Counted from the stretch's first letter, positions 18,506 to 31,281 are shown. The stretch: DNA of 64,000 nt from Pectobacterium sp. A5351 (GCF_028335745.1 NZ_CP116477.1:2480001-2544000); one strand, 5' to 3'. Numbers and translations: made by a program. Notes: generated by a model from the letters alone, not told the origin.

Positions 18506-19095
18506 TGAAGGTCGTCATTCTTGATACCGGCTGCGCCAATCTCTCTTCGGTGACCTATGCCGTGCAGCGGCTGGGGTATACGCCCGTTGTCAGCCGCGAG
18601 GCCGAGATAGTCCTGCAAGCGGACAAGCTGTTTCTGCCGGGCGTTGGCACCGCGCAGGCCGCGATGAATCAACTGGAAGAACGCGACCTGATTGCGTTGA
18701 TCAAGGCCTGCACCCAGCCCGTTCTCGGTATTTGCCTCGGTATGCAGTTACTGGGCACAAACAGCGACGAAAATGGTGGAATCCCCACGCTGGAAATTGT
18801 CGATTCACCGGTGAAAAAGATGGTTGACCATGGCTTACCGCTGCCGCATATGGGCTGGAATCAGGTGATTCCAAAGGCCGGACACCGTTTGTTCCGCGAT
18901 ATCGATGACGGTGCCTATTTCTATTTCGTTCACAGCTACGCCATGCCAGTCTGCGAAAACACGATTGCACAAGCCAATTACGGCGAAGCGTTCACCGCCG
19001 CGCTGGAAAAAGATAACTTCTTTGGCGTGCAGTTCCACCCTGAGCGTTCTGGTGCTGCGGGCGCGCAGTTGCTGAAAAATTTTCTGGAGATGTAG
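18505..19095 (+). CDS. hisH: Imidazole glycerol phosphate synthase, glutaminase subunit
   Basis: 196 aa. A class I glutamine amidotransferase that supplies ammonia to HisF. The nucleophile cysteine is in [13 protein letters not shown] and the His/Glu pair in [10 protein letters not shown]. The ATG overlaps the hisB stop by one base. An AAAGGAG site sits at the end of hisB. Confidence 0.96.
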   Translation: MKVVILDTGCANLSSVTYAVQRLGYTPVVSREAEIVLQADKLFLPGVGTAQAAMNQLEERDLIALIKACTQPVLGICLGMQLLGTNSDENGGIPTLEIVDSPVKKMVDHGLPLPHMGWNQVIPKAGHRLFRDIDDGAYFYFVHSYAMPVCENTIAQANYGEAFTAALEKDNFFGVQFHPERSGAAGAQLLKNFLEM

Positions 19096-20590
<1,495 letters not shown>

Positions 20591-20597
<7 letters not shown>

Positions 20598-21223
20598 GCG
20601 AAGCGGTTTTTCTAAACGACGAACAACGAAACCAACTCGATTGGGAAAAAACGGACGGTATGCTGCCTGTTGTCGTGCAACACGCGGTATCCGGTGAAGT
20701 ATTGATGCTGGGCTACATGAATCAGGACGCCTTACAGGCTACGGAAGAAAGCGGTAAAGTCACGTTTTTCTCGCGTACCAAACAGCGGTTGTGGACCAAA
20801 GGTGAATCTTCGGGACATTTCCTGAATGTCGTCTCTATTACGCCAGACTGCGATAACGATACGCTGCTGATCCTGGTTAACCCAATCGGGCCAACCTGTC
20901 ATCTGGGCACCAGCAGCTGCTTCTCGCCTGCTGCCAGCGACTGGACGTTCCTCTATCAGTTGGAACAGTTGCTGGCCGAGCGTAAGCACGCCGATCCAGA
21001 TAGCTCGTATACCGCACGCCTGTATGCCAGCGGCACCAAGCGTATTGCGCAGAAAGTGGGTGAGGAAGGACTGGAAACCGCATTAGCAGCAACGGTGCAT
21101 GACCGCGAGGAACTGACCAACGAAGCCGCCGATTTAATGTACCACCTGCTGGTGCTGTTGCAGGATCAGGATTTAGATCTGGCGACGATCATCAATCGCC
21201 TGAAAGCGCGTCACAATAAGTAA
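20591..21223 (+). CDS. hisI: Bifunctional PR-AMP cyclohydrolase / PR-ATP pyrophosphohydrolase
   Basis: 210 aa from a GTG that overlaps the hisF stop. The N-terminal cyclohydrolase (about 1-115) has [30 protein letters not shown] and the zinc cysteines in DCDNDTLL and GPTCH. The C-terminal MazG-like pyrophosphohydrolase (about 120-210) has [11 protein letters not shown] and [13 protein letters not shown]. It carries out steps two and three of the pathway. Last gene of the operon, with a strong terminator 8 bases after the stop. Confidence 0.96.
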
Positions 21224-21230
21224 ATCTGTT

Positions 21231-21268
21231 CCCCGCGTTATCGATCGGTGATAACGCGGGGCTTTATT
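21231..21268 (+). terminator. his operon terminator
   Basis: CCCCGCGTTATC (21231-21242) and GATAACGCGGGG (21250-21261), a 12-bp perfect stem with a 7-base loop followed by CTTTATT. Confidence 0.92.
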
Positions 21269-21285
21269 ATGGCAACATCGCCGTG

Positions 21286-23154
21286 TTAGCTTGAGTGCAC
21301 CTTACGTCCTCCTTTCCAGGTTTCCAGAACCGGAATATCACGCATCCCTTTCACCGGATTATTTTTATCTGCTGAATCATAGGTTAGCGGAGAATCCTCC
21401 AGAATAATAAAGTCGGCACATTTTCCGGCGACCAACGAACCAACCCACTGCTCCGCATGACATTGCCAGGCGGCATCATAGGTTGCGGCTTTAAGCGCAG
21501 CGAAACGGGAAATCCGCTCCTCCACATCCCCATTTAACACGGGTGAAGTAGCATCCTGAGGTGCACGTTCCATTACGCGAGAAATAGCCTGTTCCATCAT
21601 GCGCAATGGGCCAAGTGGTGTAACACCGTTATCGCTGTGTAGCGTAATTCTCATCCCGTGATTAAGAGCGGATTGGCAGCGATCAAGATGTTTAGCACGC
21701 TTTTCTCCCAATATGGTCTGCTGGAATGCCCAGCCCCAATACCCCACATGGCCAATTAAGAAACTGGGTGAAATACCGCGCTGTTTCATTTCAGAAAGAT
21801 GGTCGTCAGTGAGCAGTGACGCATGTTCCAGACGGTCACGGCGCTTTTCATAGGTAGCCGATGTCACACCGGCTAGTTTAAATGACTCTAAAGTCAGCCT
21901 AATCGCTTCATCACCATTCGTGTGAATCATCAATGGCCAGTTATGATCCACAACGTTCTGCACCAGCGTATTGATATCAGTTAATGGAGTAAAGTTGAAG
22001 GCACCAGAGGTTTCCTCACTCGGCGGTATGTTATAGAGGGTATCACAGCAGTACGGCGTGGATTGATACCCCGTCAGCCCTTGATTTGAACCATCTGAAA
22101 TAACCTTGATATACGGCAAGTGAAAATGTTCATCTCCGTAGCCCGGTGAGTAATGACCTGCAACCTTATTATTGAAGTCATCACTATTCGTAACGATCAG
22201 CGCCCCACCTATCCGCACCGGACAAATCGGCAAATGCGCCCATTTTTCCAGAAAACTCACTTGATCGAAGCCAGGCTTACCACGTTCTTTGGGTTCGACT
22301 CCGGCATCAAGCATATACGTCACCCCACGTTTGTTCGCCAAAGCAAACAGCTTGTGAACCGATTCAAGAAGTTTTTCCGCCAATTCCTTTTTGGGATAAT
22401 TACTGACAATAACATTTAAAACCGGCTGGATACCGTCTATTTCCTTAAGGATGCCGTCTGATGGAATGGCGTAATCGATATTATGCTCTTTATTAAATTG
22501 CGTAACAGTCTCGATAGCGGCATGATTGATATAGGCCAGATGCATCGAGGCATTGAGAACAAATACAGGTTGTGTCTTCGTGATTCGATCGAGGGTATTA
22601 ACATCAAATCCCTTATCTCCGTCAATAAACAGCGAGGGATCGGCACCAAATCCGATAAGCCATTTATCGGATTTATGCGGTAACGCCTTATCCTGTAGAT
22701 GGGATATCACCCAATTCCTATTATAATTCTTGCGTAATATCTGTTCTTCAAATGGGCTAACATCATTACCAATACCAGAAAGCATCGCGGTACTAGTGAT
22801 GTGGACATGCGGCTCAATCAGCCCCGGTAACAGCGTTTGTTTGCCTGATAATTGATGCTCCGACGTGTTTTTCGGCATCTTGGCTTTCACATCTAGATAC
22901 GAACCCGTCGCAACCACCAGTCCGTCATGAATGCCCATGGCTTCAACCGCAACTTCCTTCCCATCCTCTAACGTCAAAATAGCTTTTCCAGGGCTACCAT
23001 CCTTATTTGGCGCGGAACGGAATAACCGCGTTTCAATATGTAGACTGTTCTCCCCCTCAGGGATCTCAACTGGCGTATCGGGGAGAAATGATTTCCACAG
23101 AGGGCTGCAACAGGAACAGCTTATGCTACCGGAATGACCACACGCTTCACTCAT
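21286..23154 (-). CDS. YtcJ-type metal-dependent amidohydrolase
   Basis: 622 aa. It belongs to the amidohydrolase 3 / YtcJ branch of the metal-dependent hydrolases. The metal motif is PHVHIT (H116, H118). Further ligand candidates are in MIHTNGDEA, RLEHASLL and TLHSDNGVTPLGP. A C-terminal KCADFIILEDSPL strand closes the composite domain. Substrate unknown; relatives act on N-substituted amino acids, amides or cyclic ureas. The first 20 residues are cysteine- and histidine-rich (CGHSG, SCSCC) and are not typical of the family. No signal peptide is clear. It stands alone, convergent with the his operon. Confidence 0.8.
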   Translation of the reverse strand: MSEACGHSGSISCSCCSPLWKSFLPDTPVEIPEGENSLHIETRLFRSAPNKDGSPGKAILTLEDGKEVAVEAMGIHDGLVVATGSYLDVKAKMPKNTSEHQLSGKQTLLPGLIEPHVHITSTAMLSGIGNDVSPFEEQILRKNYNRNWVISHLQDKALPHKSDKWLIGFGADPSLFIDGDKGFDVNTLDRITKTQPVFVLNASMHLAYINHAAIETVTQFNKEHNIDYAIPSDGILKEIDGIQPVLNVIVSNYPKKELAEKLLESVHKLFALANKRGVTYMLDAGVEPKERGKPGFDQVSFLEKWAHLPICPVRIGGALIVTNSDDFNNKVAGHYSPGYGDEHFHLPYIKVISDGSNQGLTGYQSTPYCCDTLYNIPPSEETSGAFNFTPLTDINTLVQNVVDHNWPLMIHTNGDEAIRLTLESFKLAGVTSATYEKRRDRLEHASLLTDDHLSEMKQRGISPSFLIGHVGYWGWAFQQTILGEKRAKHLDRCQSALNHGMRITLHSDNGVTPLGPLRMMEQAISRVMERAPQDATSPVLNGDVEERISRFAALKAATYDAAWQCHAEQWVGSLVAGKCADFIILEDSPLTYDSADKNNPVKGMRDIPVLETWKGGRKVHSS

Positions 23155-23462
23155 ACACTTTCCTTATTTAGAGATAACGCATTAGAAATGTTAATGTACC
23201 GAATGAAAAGTAGGCAACAACCGTCAAAACTTCAACATCCACACAGTTGAAAATCAAAAAATTCATATTTCATGTGCGAACGGTCACTGGGTCGATCAAA
23301 TAAGCAGGAAAGAAGAGGCGTACAGTGCAGGAGAGCCCCTGATTGATCATCAGTCTAAGGCACCTATCGCGTAGCATTTTAAAGACAAGAAGAATAACGA
23401 TAAACATAAAAAAAGCACCCAATGAAGGGTGCTTCTATAAGGCTGGCATTTATGACTAGCGA
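23155..23462. other. Intergenic region between amidohydrolase and ihfB
   Basis: Only the ihfB terminator is recognised here. The rest is AT-rich and presumably holds the amidohydrolase promoter. No ORF or repeat is supported. Confidence 0.5.
23408..23434 (-). terminator. ihfB terminator
   Basis: On the minus strand, AAGCACCC-TTCATT-GGGTGCTT (8-bp stem) followed by a T-run. It lies 29 bases beyond the ihfB stop. Confidence 0.9.
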
Positions 23463-23747
23463 TTAACCATAAATGTTAGCGCGGTCGCGGAGTTCCTTGC
23501 CCGGCTTAAAGTGAGGGACATACTTGCCTTCCAGCTCAACTTTGTCACCCGTCTTCGGATTACGACCTACACGCGGTGCACGGTAGTGAAGTGAGAAGCT
23601 GCCAAACCCACGGATTTCAATACGGTCGCCTTCGGCTAACGTAGAAGCCATTTGTTCAAGCATTTCTTTCACTGCATCCTCAACCACTTTGGCCGGGATA
23701 TGAGATTGCTGTCCAGCAAGCCTTTCAATAAGTTCAGACTTGGTCAT
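23463..23747 (-). CDS. ihfB: Integration host factor subunit beta
   Basis: 94 aa. It pairs with IhfA to bind and sharply bend DNA in recombination, replication and transcription. Family motifs: [26 protein letters not shown] and the intercalating arm [12 protein letters not shown]. It lies 91 bases downstream of rpsA, as in other enterobacteria. Confidence 0.97.
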   Translation of the reverse strand: MTKSELIERLAGQQSHIPAKVVEDAVKEMLEQMASTLAEGDRIEIRGFGSFSLHYRAPRVGRNPKTGDKVELEGKYVPHFKPGKELRDRANIYG

Positions 23748-23800
23748 AGCGCCTCCAAATGCGTGGTTATTGATAACCAGGATAACTGACTACCGTTACA

Positions 23801-23828
23801 AGAGTGAGCAACTTGCGTTGCTCACTCT
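23801..23828 (-). terminator. Stem-loop between rpsA and ihfB
   Basis: AGAGTGAGCAAC (23801-23812) pairs with GTTGCTCACTCT (23817-23828), a 12-bp perfect stem with a 4-base loop. There is no clear T-run on the minus strand, so it is more likely a partial terminator or an RNA-stabilising stem in the rpsA-ihfB transcript. Confidence 0.55.
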
Positions 23829-23838
23829 ACCGTTGTGA

Positions 23839-25512
23839 TTACTCGCCTTTAGCTGCTTTGAACGCTTCTGCCATTGCGTTGGAGAAATTGCTTTCTTCAG
23901 GCTTGTTGTTGACAGTTGCGATTGCATCTTTCTCGTCAGCTTCATCTTTCGCACGAACAGACAGGCTAACAACGCGGTTTTTACGATCAACACCGGTGTA
24001 TTTCGCTTCAACGCTGTCGCCAACGTTCAGTACCAGTGTTGCGTCTTCAACGCGGTCACGAGAGGCTTCAGAAGCACGCAGGTAGCCTTCTACGCCGTCT
24101 GCTAATTCAACTGTAGCACCTTTGGCGTCAACTGCTGTAACTTTACCAGTAACAATAGCACCTTTCTTGTTAACAGACAGGTAGTTATTGAACGGATCTT
24201 CAGCCAGTTGTTTCACGCCCAGGGAGATACGCTCACGCTCTGCGTCAACTTGCAGAACAACAGCGGCGATTTCATCACCTTTCTTGTATTCGCGAACGGC
24301 TTCTTCGCCAGCCACGTTCCAGGAGATGTCGGACAGGTGCACCAGACCATCGATGCCGCCGTCCAGGCCGATGAAGATACCGAAGTCAGTGATAGACTTG
24401 ATTTTACCTTCAACGCGGTCGCCCTTGTTGTGGGTTTCTGCGAACAGCTGCCATGGGTTAGATTTGCACTGTTTCAGGCCCAGAGAAATACGACGACGTT
24501 CTTCGTCGATATCCAGAACCATGACTTCCACTACGTCACCAACGTTAACAACTTTGGATGGATGGATGTTTTTGTTGGTCCAATCCATTTCGGAAACGTG
24601 TACCAGACCTTCAACGCCTTCTTCAATTTCAACGAAGCAACCGTAGTCAGTCAGGTTAGTCACGCGGCCAGTCAGACGCGTGCTTTCTGGGTAACGTTTA
24701 GCGATAGCAACCCATGGATCTTCGCCCAGTTGTTTCAGGCCCAGAGATACACGAGTACGCTCGCGGTCGAACTTCAGCACTTTAACAGTGATTTCGTCGC
24801 CCACATTGACGATTTCGCTTGGATGTTTAACACGTTTCCAAGCCATATCAGTGATATGCAGCAGGCCATCAACGCCGCCCAGATCAACGAATGCACCGTA
24901 GTCAGTAAGGTTCTTAACGATACCTTTAACTTCCATGCCTTCCTGCAGGTTTTCCAGCAGTTGATCGCGCTCAGCGCTATTTTCAGATTCGATAACTGCA
25001 CGGCGGGAAACAACAACGTTGTTGCGTTTCTGATCCAGCTTGATAACTTTGAACTCAAGCTCTTTGCCTTCCAGATGCAGCGTATCGCGAACCGGACGAA
25101 CGTCTACCAGAGAACCTGGCAGGAACGCACGAATGCCGTTCAGCTCAACAGTGAAACCGCCTTTAACTTTACCGTTGATAATACCAGTAACCGTTGCAGC
25201 TTCTTCGTAGGCTTTTTCCAGCGTCAGCCATGCTTCATGACGTTTAGCTTTTTCGCGAGAAAGCAGCGTTTCACCGAAGCCATCTTCGATAGCGTCCAGA
25301 GCAACGTCAACTTCATCACCAACCTGAATTTCCAGTTCGCCTGATGCGTTCTTGAATTGCTCTACCGGAATGGCAGATTCAGATTTCAGACCGGCGTCAA
25401 CCAGTACGACATCTTTGTCAATAGCAACAACAACACCGCGTACGATGGAACCAGGACGGGTTTCGATTTCTTTCAGGGATTCTTCAAAGAGTTGAGCAAA
25501 AGATTCAGTCAT
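23839..25512 (-). CDS. rpsA: 30S ribosomal protein S1
   Basis: 557 aa, the usual enterobacterial length. S1 brings mRNA to the 30S subunit and represses its own translation. Six S1-type OB folds can be followed by their repeated core ([51 protein letters not shown]). The C-terminal tail is acidic to mixed. The start has no strong Shine-Dalgarno (CTTAAGATTATCAAC upstream), normal for rpsA, which relies on a structured leader. Confidence 0.97.
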   Translation of the reverse strand: MTESFAQLFEESLKEIETRPGSIVRGVVVAIDKDVVLVDAGLKSESAIPVEQFKNASGELEIQVGDEVDVALDAIEDGFGETLLSREKAKRHEAWLTLEKAYEEAATVTGIINGKVKGGFTVELNGIRAFLPGSLVDVRPVRDTLHLEGKELEFKVIKLDQKRNNVVVSRRAVIESENSAERDQLLENLQEGMEVKGIVKNLTDYGAFVDLGGVDGLLHITDMAWKRVKHPSEIVNVGDEITVKVLKFDRERTRVSLGLKQLGEDPWVAIAKRYPESTRLTGRVTNLTDYGCFVEIEEGVEGLVHVSEMDWTNKNIHPSKVVNVGDVVEVMVLDIDEERRRISLGLKQCKSNPWQLFAETHNKGDRVEGKIKSITDFGIFIGLDGGIDGLVHLSDISWNVAGEEAVREYKKGDEIAAVVLQVDAERERISLGVKQLAEDPFNNYLSVNKKGAIVTGKVTAVDAKGATVELADGVEGYLRASEASRDRVEDATLVLNVGDSVEAKYTGVDRKNRVVSLSVRAKDEADEKDAIATVNNKPEESNFSNAMAEAFKAAKGE

Positions 25513-25628
25513 GTTGATAATCTTAAGGGTTTCAATTTAACGTCCATCTGGCATCCTGCTCGATGGGGTTGTTTAACATGCCCCGCTGTGCATCCTTACA
25601 GCGAGGTAAAAAATTCAGTTTTTTGTGA

Positions 25629-26306
25629 TTACGCTAAAATTTCGCGGGCATAAGCCAACGCGCGCGCTATCACTTCATCGATTGTCATTTCCGTTGAATC
25701 CAGCACCAACGCATCGGCAGCCGGCACTAACGGCGCAACGGGACGGTTACGATCGCGCTCATCCCGTTCTTTTATCTCAGACAAAAGACGTTCAAAGTTA
25801 ACATTAAAGCCTTTCCCCTGCAACTGTAGCATGCGACGTTGTGCGCGTTCTTCCGCACTGGCATCCAGGAAAATTTTCACAGGCGCATCAGGAAAAACGA
25901 CGGTACCCATATCACGGCCATCGGCAATCAGCCCTGGGGCTTCACGGAAAGCACGCTGCCGACGTAATAATGCCTCACGAACACGAGGAAACGCCGCGGC
26001 CTGAGAAGCCGTATTACCCACCGCTTCAGTACGAATTTCATGGCTAACGTCTTCACCTTCCAGAATGACTTTTAACTGCCCGTCTTCTGCCACAAAGCGC
26101 ACATCAAGATGAGAGGCCAGCGGGACCAGTGCGTCTTCCGAACTGATATCGACATGGTGGTGTAACGCCGCCAGAGCCAAAACACGATAGATAGCTCCCG
26201 AGTCCAGCAAATTCCACTGTAAAGCTTCAGCCAATGCCTTACACAAGGTACCTTTGCCTGCGCCGCTCGGTCCGTCAACCGTAATTACCGGTGCCATCAC
26301 CGTCAT
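25629..26306 (-). CDS. cmk: Cytidylate kinase
   Basis: 225 aa from the ATG at 26306 with AAAGGAGAGAG upstream. The longer frame to 26381 lacks such a site. It phosphorylates CMP and dCMP. P-loop [10 protein letters not shown]; further signatures [36 protein letters not shown] and RRQRAFRE. It precedes rpsA on the same strand with a 116-base gap that carries rpsA leader sequence. Confidence 0.96.
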   Translation of the reverse strand: MTVMAPVITVDGPSGAGKGTLCKALAEALQWNLLDSGAIYRVLALAALHHHVDISSEDALVPLASHLDVRFVAEDGQLKVILEGEDVSHEIRTEAVGNTASQAAAFPRVREALLRRQRAFREAPGLIADGRDMGTVVFPDAPVKIFLDASAEERAQRRMLQLQGKGFNVNFERLLSEIKERDERDRNRPVAPLVPAADALVLDSTEMTIDEVIARALAYAREILA

Positions 26307-26494
26307 TTCTCTCTCCTTTAATACTGGGAAGTTCCGCTTATGCCGTTTTATGGCATCACGGAGCCTCATTATACGCATCAATGCAGAGAAAGGTTACCCA
26401 AATGCCGGAATGGTGGGAAAAATAAGGCATTCTCTGAATGCAGTGCGCAATTCAGGAAGAAAAACCGAGCACCGTTTGAGAAAAATAGGGAGAG

Positions 26495-26518
26495 AAAAAG
26501 GCACGGAGACCGTGCCTT
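26495..26518 (-). terminator. aroA terminator
   Basis: AAGGCACGG-AGA-CCGTGCCTT, a 9-bp stem, followed on the minus strand by TTT. It lies just beyond the aroA stop. Confidence 0.85.
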
Positions 26519-26527
26519 AGAGAGGAA

Positions 26528-27817
26528 TCAAGCCAGCTCGCTGAGGCGTGCCAACTGTTCGAAGTAGTCGGGGAAAGTTTTAGCGGTACATTTCGGATCA
26601 AGAATGGTGACCGGCGTATCCGACAGCGCCACCAGCGAGAAACACATCGCCATACGGTGATCGTTGTACGTCCCGATTTCTGCCGCTTTCAGCGTGGTGG
26701 GTGGCGTAATGCGGATATAGTCGTTACCCTCTTCCACTTCCGCGCCCACTTTACGCAGTTCAATCGCCATGGCGGCCAGACGATCGGTCTCTTTCACGCG
26801 CCAGTTATAGATATTACGCAGCGTAGTAGTACCGCCCTGTGCGAAAAGCGCCGCCGTCGCGATAGTCATCGCAGCATCGGGAATGTGGTTCATATCCATG
26901 TCGATCGCGTGCAATTCACCGCGTTCGCATTCAATATAATCCTCACCCCAGCGCACGATCGCCCCCATCTTTTCCAGCACATCGGCGAAGCGTATATCGC
27001 CCTGCACGCTATGACGGCCAACACCAGTCACGCGCACCACGCCGCCTTTAATCGCCGCGGCTGCCAGGAAATAAGACGCTGATGACGCATCGCCTTCCAC
27101 CAGATAGTCACCCGGAGAACGATACTGCTGGCGCCCCGTAACAAAAAAGTGTTGGTAGTTCTCATTACGTACGTCAATACCAAACGCTTTCATCATGTGC
27201 AGCGTGATATCGATATATGGTTTAGAAACCAGATCGCCCTGAATGCTGATTTGCGTATCCTGCGTAGCCAGAGGCGCGGTCATCAACAGCGCCGTCAGGA
27301 ACTGGCTGGATACGCTACCATCGACACTGATTTCTCCGCCCTGAAAACCGCCGTGCAGACGCAGCGGCGGATAGTTTTCCTGCTCCAGATAGTCAATTTT
27401 CGCCCCGCCCTGACGCAGTGCGTCGACCAGATGCCCGATTGGCCGTTCTTTCATACGGGGCTCACCCGTCAGCACAATATCACCATCCGTCAGGCACAGC
27501 GCAGCGGCCAGTGGACGCATTGCTGTACCCGCGTTCCCTAAAAACAGCTCCAGCGGTTGCGATGCCGTAAACGCGTCCCCTAGGCCGGTAATTTCACACA
27601 CAGTCCGATCGGAGGACAGATGATATTCCACGCCCAGCGCCGTTAACGCGGTCAGCATATGGCGAACATCATCACTGTCTAACAGGTTAGTCAGTCTCGT
27701 CTTTCCTTCAGACAAGGCGGCCAGCAACAGCGCACGGTTAGAGACGCTTTTTGATCCTGGAAGGTTAAGGGTACCGTTAATCAGTTTGATGGGTTGTAGG
27801 GTCAGGGATTCCTGCAT
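26528..27817 (-). CDS. aroA: 3-phosphoshikimate 1-carboxyvinyltransferase (EPSP synthase)
   Basis: 429 aa. It condenses shikimate-3-phosphate with phosphoenolpyruvate in aromatic amino acid synthesis. It is a class I (glyphosate-sensitive type) enzyme by its [18 protein letters not shown] and [19 protein letters not shown] motifs, and has the [17 protein letters not shown] and [11 protein letters not shown] segments. Transcribed from the serC side, but a terminator hairpin and an ERIC element lie between the two genes. Confidence 0.97.
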   Translation of the reverse strand: MQESLTLQPIKLINGTLNLPGSKSVSNRALLLAALSEGKTRLTNLLDSDDVRHMLTALTALGVEYHLSSDRTVCEITGLGDAFTASQPLELFLGNAGTAMRPLAAALCLTDGDIVLTGEPRMKERPIGHLVDALRQGGAKIDYLEQENYPPLRLHGGFQGGEISVDGSVSSQFLTALLMTAPLATQDTQISIQGDLVSKPYIDITLHMMKAFGIDVRNENYQHFFVTGRQQYRSPGDYLVEGDASSASYFLAAAAIKGGVVRVTGVGRHSVQGDIRFADVLEKMGAIVRWGEDYIECERGELHAIDMDMNHIPDAAMTIATAALFAQGGTTTLRNIYNWRVKETDRLAAMAIELRKVGAEVEEGNDYIRITPPTTLKAAEIGTYNDHRMAMCFSLVALSDTPVTILDPKCTAKTFPDYFEQLARLSELA

Positions 27818-27844
27818 GTGAAGCCTATTCTTTCAACGTGGACA

Positions 27845-27870
27845 TAAAAACCCCGGTAAGCCCGGGGTTT
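27845..27870 (-). terminator. Terminator hairpin between serC and aroA
   Basis: AAACCCCGG (27848-27856) and CCGGGGTTT (27862-27870) form a 9-bp stem, followed by TTTTT on the minus strand. It is placed to end or attenuate serC transcription 28 bases before aroA. Confidence 0.85.
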
Positions 27871-27881
27871 ATCAAAATGTA

Positions 27882-28008
<127 letters not shown>

Positions 28009-28023
28009 GCGAGGTCGTATTAA

Positions 28024-29109
28024 TCAACCGTGGCGACGTGCGAAGTCAGCCATAAATTCAGTCAGCGCTTTCACGCCTTCCAACGGCATGGCGTTGTAGA
28101 TCGACGCACGCATGCCGCCCACTACACGGTGGCCTTTCAGCGCATGCAAGCCCGCGGCAACGGATTCTTCCAGGAAGACTTTATCCAGCGCAGCATCCGC
28201 CAGCAGGAACGGTACGTTCATACGAGAACGGTTCGCTACCGCGACGTCATTACGATAGAAATCATTACCGTCAATCGCGCTATACAGCAGGTCGGCTTTC
28301 TCCTGGTTGCGTTTTTCCATTTCAGCCAGACCGCCGTGCTCTTTCAGCCATTTGAAGACCATACCGGACAGATACCAGGCAAAGGTCGGTGGCGTGTTGA
28401 ACATGGAGTCATTGTCCGCCAGAATCTGATAATCCAGAATCGATGGCAGCTCACGACGCGCTTTACCCAACAAATCGTCACGCACGATCACCAGCGTCAG
28501 ACCCGCAGGGCCAATATTTTTCTGCGCACCCGCATAGATCACGCCATAGCGGCTGACGTCAATACGACGAGACAGGATGCTGGAAGAATAGTCAGCGACC
28601 ACAATTTTGTCGCCAAAATCCGGCTCTTCTTCAATCGCAATACCGTCAATGGTTTCATTCGGGCAGTAATGGACAAATGCCGCGTCATCAGACAATTGCC
28701 ACTCACGCATCGGTTTAATACCACGCAGGCCGTCTACGCGCGTTTTCACGTCAATCACGTTAGGCGTGCAGTACTTTTCTGCTTCATTGATTGCGCTGTG
28801 CGCCCAATATCCGCCGTCGATGTAGTCCGCAGTGGTATGCTCGCCCAGAAGATTTAATGGGACTGCCGCAAATTGCGCGCGAGCGCCGCCGTGGCAAAAA
28901 AGCACTTTGTAGTTGGAGGGGATTTTCAGCAAATCACGCAGATCTTGTTCGGATTCAGCGGCAACCTGCATAAACTCTTTACTGCGGTGGCTGATTTCCA
29001 TGACCGATGTGCCCAGGCCATTCCAATTACACAATTCCTGTTCAGCACGACGCAGTACTTCAACCGGCAGCATTGCTGGACCGGCGCTAAAATTAAAAAT
29101 CTGAGTCAT
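28024..29109 (-). CDS. serC: Phosphoserine aminotransferase
   Basis: 361 aa. A class V PLP aminotransferase in serine synthesis, also used for pyridoxal phosphate synthesis. Features: [11 protein letters not shown] start, CHGGARAQF, the Schiff-base loop [13 protein letters not shown] and RMNVPF. It starts 328 bases from the divergent ycaO gene and is followed by ERIC, terminator and aroA. Confidence 0.97.
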   Translation of the reverse strand: MTQIFNFSAGPAMLPVEVLRRAEQELCNWNGLGTSVMEISHRSKEFMQVAAESEQDLRDLLKIPSNYKVLFCHGGARAQFAAVPLNLLGEHTTADYIDGGYWAHSAINEAEKYCTPNVIDVKTRVDGLRGIKPMREWQLSDDAAFVHYCPNETIDGIAIEEEPDFGDKIVVADYSSSILSRRIDVSRYGVIYAGAQKNIGPAGLTLVIVRDDLLGKARRELPSILDYQILADNDSMFNTPPTFAWYLSGMVFKWLKEHGGLAEMEKRNQEKADLLYSAIDGNDFYRNDVAVANRSRMNVPFLLADAALDKVFLEESVAAGLHALKGHRVVGGMRASIYNAMPLEGVKALTEFMADFARRHG

Positions 29110-29437
29110 TTCCCCTCACCACACCTGAAAAATAGCGGCTGTTTTATCACCGTTGTTACAAATACCATTTTTATAAACCTGTCGGTTATAAAAATACCGC
29201 TGTTACAAGATAGTAGTTATAACGGAACGACCGCCATAACCACACTACTTTTACCCTGCTATCGGTTTTATCACTCGTCAATCGCGGCTGCAACGCTTAT
29301 TGCGCTTTCATTATGCAAAACGGCACGTTACACCGTCTGTTCTTTTTCACGGTTGCTAATCTGTTATGAATACATAGAGTCTGGACAGAAAAATCCGTAT
29401 CATGCCGCTTCCGTTAATCTCGATAAGAGTGAACTCC
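29110..29437. promoter_or_regulatory. Divergent promoter region, serC and ycaO
   Basis: No gene is supported. TAACGG/CGGTTA-like short repeats occur (about 29153-29233) near serC, but no known factor site could be assigned with confidence. Confidence 0.4.
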
Positions 29438-31201
29438 ATGACTCAAACGTTTATCCCAGGCAAAGACGCCGCCCTGGAAGACTCCATCGCCCGTTTTCAA
29501 CATCAGCTCCAGGACCTGGGGTTTAACATCGAAGAAGCGTCATGGCTGAACCCGGTGCCCAACGTCTGGTCTGTCCATATTCGAGACCGCGATTGCCCGC
29601 TCTGCTTCACTAACGGCAAAGGTGCCAGCAAAAAAGCGGCACTGGCTTCCGCGTTAGGCGAGTATTTCGAGCGTCTGTCTACTAACTATTTCTTCGCTGA
29701 TTTCTATCTCGGCAAGACGATCGCCAACGGTGATTTCGTTCACTACCCGAATGAAAAATGGTTCCCTATTCCAGAAGATGATGCGCTACCGGAAGGTATT
29801 CTGGATGCCCGTCTGCACCAGTTCTACGATCCTGAGCAGGAATTGAGCGCTAGCGATCTGATCGATCTGCAATCTGGCAATGCCGACAGAGGCATTTGCG
29901 CGCTGCCATTTACCCGCCAGTCCGATCAGCAAACCGTTTATATTCCGATGAATATCATCGGTAACCTGTACGTTTCTAACGGGATGTCCGCCGGGAACAC
30001 CGCCAACGAAGCCCGCGTTCAGGGGCTGTCTGAAGTGTTCGAACGCAGCATCAAAAACCGCATCATTGCCGAGTCGATCAGCCTGCCGGAAATTCCGCAA
30101 GCGGTGCTGAATCGCTACCCTGGCGTGGTCGAAGCGATTGCGACGCTGGAGAAAGAAGGCTTCCCGATTTTCTCTTACGATGCCTCACTAGGCGGAAAAT
30201 ACCCGGTTATTTGCGTAGTCCTGTTTAACCCGGCTAACGGCACCTGCTTTGCCTCCTTCGGCGCGCACCCTGATTTCGGCGTAGCGCTGGAGCGTACCGT
30301 CACCGAACTGCTGCAAGGTCGCGGTCTGAAAGATCTGGACGTCTTCACCCCACCGACGTTTGATGATGAAGAAGTGGCCGAACACGCTAATCTGGAAACC
30401 CACTTTATCGATTCCAGCGGCCTGATCTCCTGGGATATGTTCAAGAAAGACGCGGATTATGAATTTGCCGACTGGAGCTTTAAAGGGTCGACAGAGGAAG
30501 AATTCGCCACGCTGATGGCGATCTTCAAACAGGAAGATAAAGAAGTTTATATTGCCGACTATGAGCATCTGTCTGTTTACGCCTGCCGCATCATCGTGCC
30601 AGGAATGTCAGACATCTACCCTGCTGACGATCTGTTATTGGCCAATAACAGTATGGGCGCTCACCTGCGTGACACGCTGCTGGCGCTGCCTGATAGCAAA
30701 TGGGAGAAAGAAGAGTATCTGGCTCTGTTACAACAGTTGGATGACGAAGGGCTGGATGACTTCACCCGCGTGCGCGAACTGCTCGGCATTGCCACCGGTA
30801 AAGATAATGGCTGGTTTACTCTGCGCATTGGCGAATTGAAAGCGATGTTGGCACTGGCCGGCGGCGATCTGGATCAGGCGCTAAGCTGGACAGAGTGGAC
30901 GCAGGACTTCAACGACTCCGTCTTTACGGCGCAGCGCAGCAATTATTACCGTTGCCTTCAGACCCTGCTGCTACTGGCTCAAGAGCCTGAGCGCGACCCA
31001 GCAGAATATTACGACGCCTTTACCAAAATGTACGGCAGTGAAACGGTTGATGCCGCCAGTGCCGCCGTGGCTGGCGAAGCTTGCTTCTACGGCTTGTTTG
31101 CCGTGGATAACACCTTTACCACGTTACCTGCGCACCAGTCCCTGTTGGCGGCCTATGAGAAACTGCAACAGGCTAAACGTCGTTACTGGCAGGTAAAATA
31201 A
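29438..31201 (+). CDS. ycaO: YcaO, ribosomal protein S12 methylthiolation accessory factor
   Basis: 587 aa from the ATG at 29438, matching the E. coli start MTQTFIPGKDAAL. YcaO domain proteins use ATP to activate peptide backbones. The E. coli protein assists beta-methylthiolation of ribosomal protein S12 by RimO. The catalytic YcaO fold (about 60-400) has GKGASKKAALASALGEYFER and FGAHPDFGVALERTVTELLQ. The C-terminal part has helical TPR-like repeats. It is a housekeeping YcaO, not a thiazole-peptide cyclodehydratase. No precursor peptide or dehydrogenase is nearby. Confidence 0.93.
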   Translation: MTQTFIPGKDAALEDSIARFQHQLQDLGFNIEEASWLNPVPNVWSVHIRDRDCPLCFTNGKGASKKAALASALGEYFERLSTNYFFADFYLGKTIANGDFVHYPNEKWFPIPEDDALPEGILDARLHQFYDPEQELSASDLIDLQSGNADRGICALPFTRQSDQQTVYIPMNIIGNLYVSNGMSAGNTANEARVQGLSEVFERSIKNRIIAESISLPEIPQAVLNRYPGVVEAIATLEKEGFPIFSYDASLGGKYPVICVVLFNPANGTCFASFGAHPDFGVALERTVTELLQGRGLKDLDVFTPPTFDDEEVAEHANLETHFIDSSGLISWDMFKKDADYEFADWSFKGSTEEEFATLMAIFKQEDKEVYIADYEHLSVYACRIIVPGMSDIYPADDLLLANNSMGAHLRDTLLALPDSKWEKEEYLALLQQLDDEGLDDFTRVRELLGIATGKDNGWFTLRIGELKAMLALAGGDLDQALSWTEWTQDFNDSVFTAQRSNYYRCLQTLLLLAQEPERDPAEYYDAFTKMYGSETVDAASAAVAGEACFYGLFAVDNTFTTLPAHQSLLAAYEKLQQAKRRYWQVK

Positions 31202-31281
31202 TGTCTGACTGAGGCAACCAGTGCGTCTTATATTGATGAATACGCGCTATGGCAAATAGCCATCTGCCTCTGGTCATCCCG

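Noticed and set aside
24208..25344. Long 378-codon plus-strand frame opposite rpsA
   Set aside because: It is antisense to a highly biased ribosomal protein gene, where the biased codon use leaves the reverse frame open. Phe/Asn/Gln-rich with no family.
28030..28857. 275-codon plus-strand frame opposite serC
   Set aside because: Antisense artefact of serC codon use; no ribosome site or recognised domain.
29438..31201. YcaO as part of a thiazole/oxazole-modified peptide cluster
   Set aside because: The protein is the housekeeping ycaO in its conserved place between serC and focA; no precursor, dehydrogenase or exporter is adjacent.
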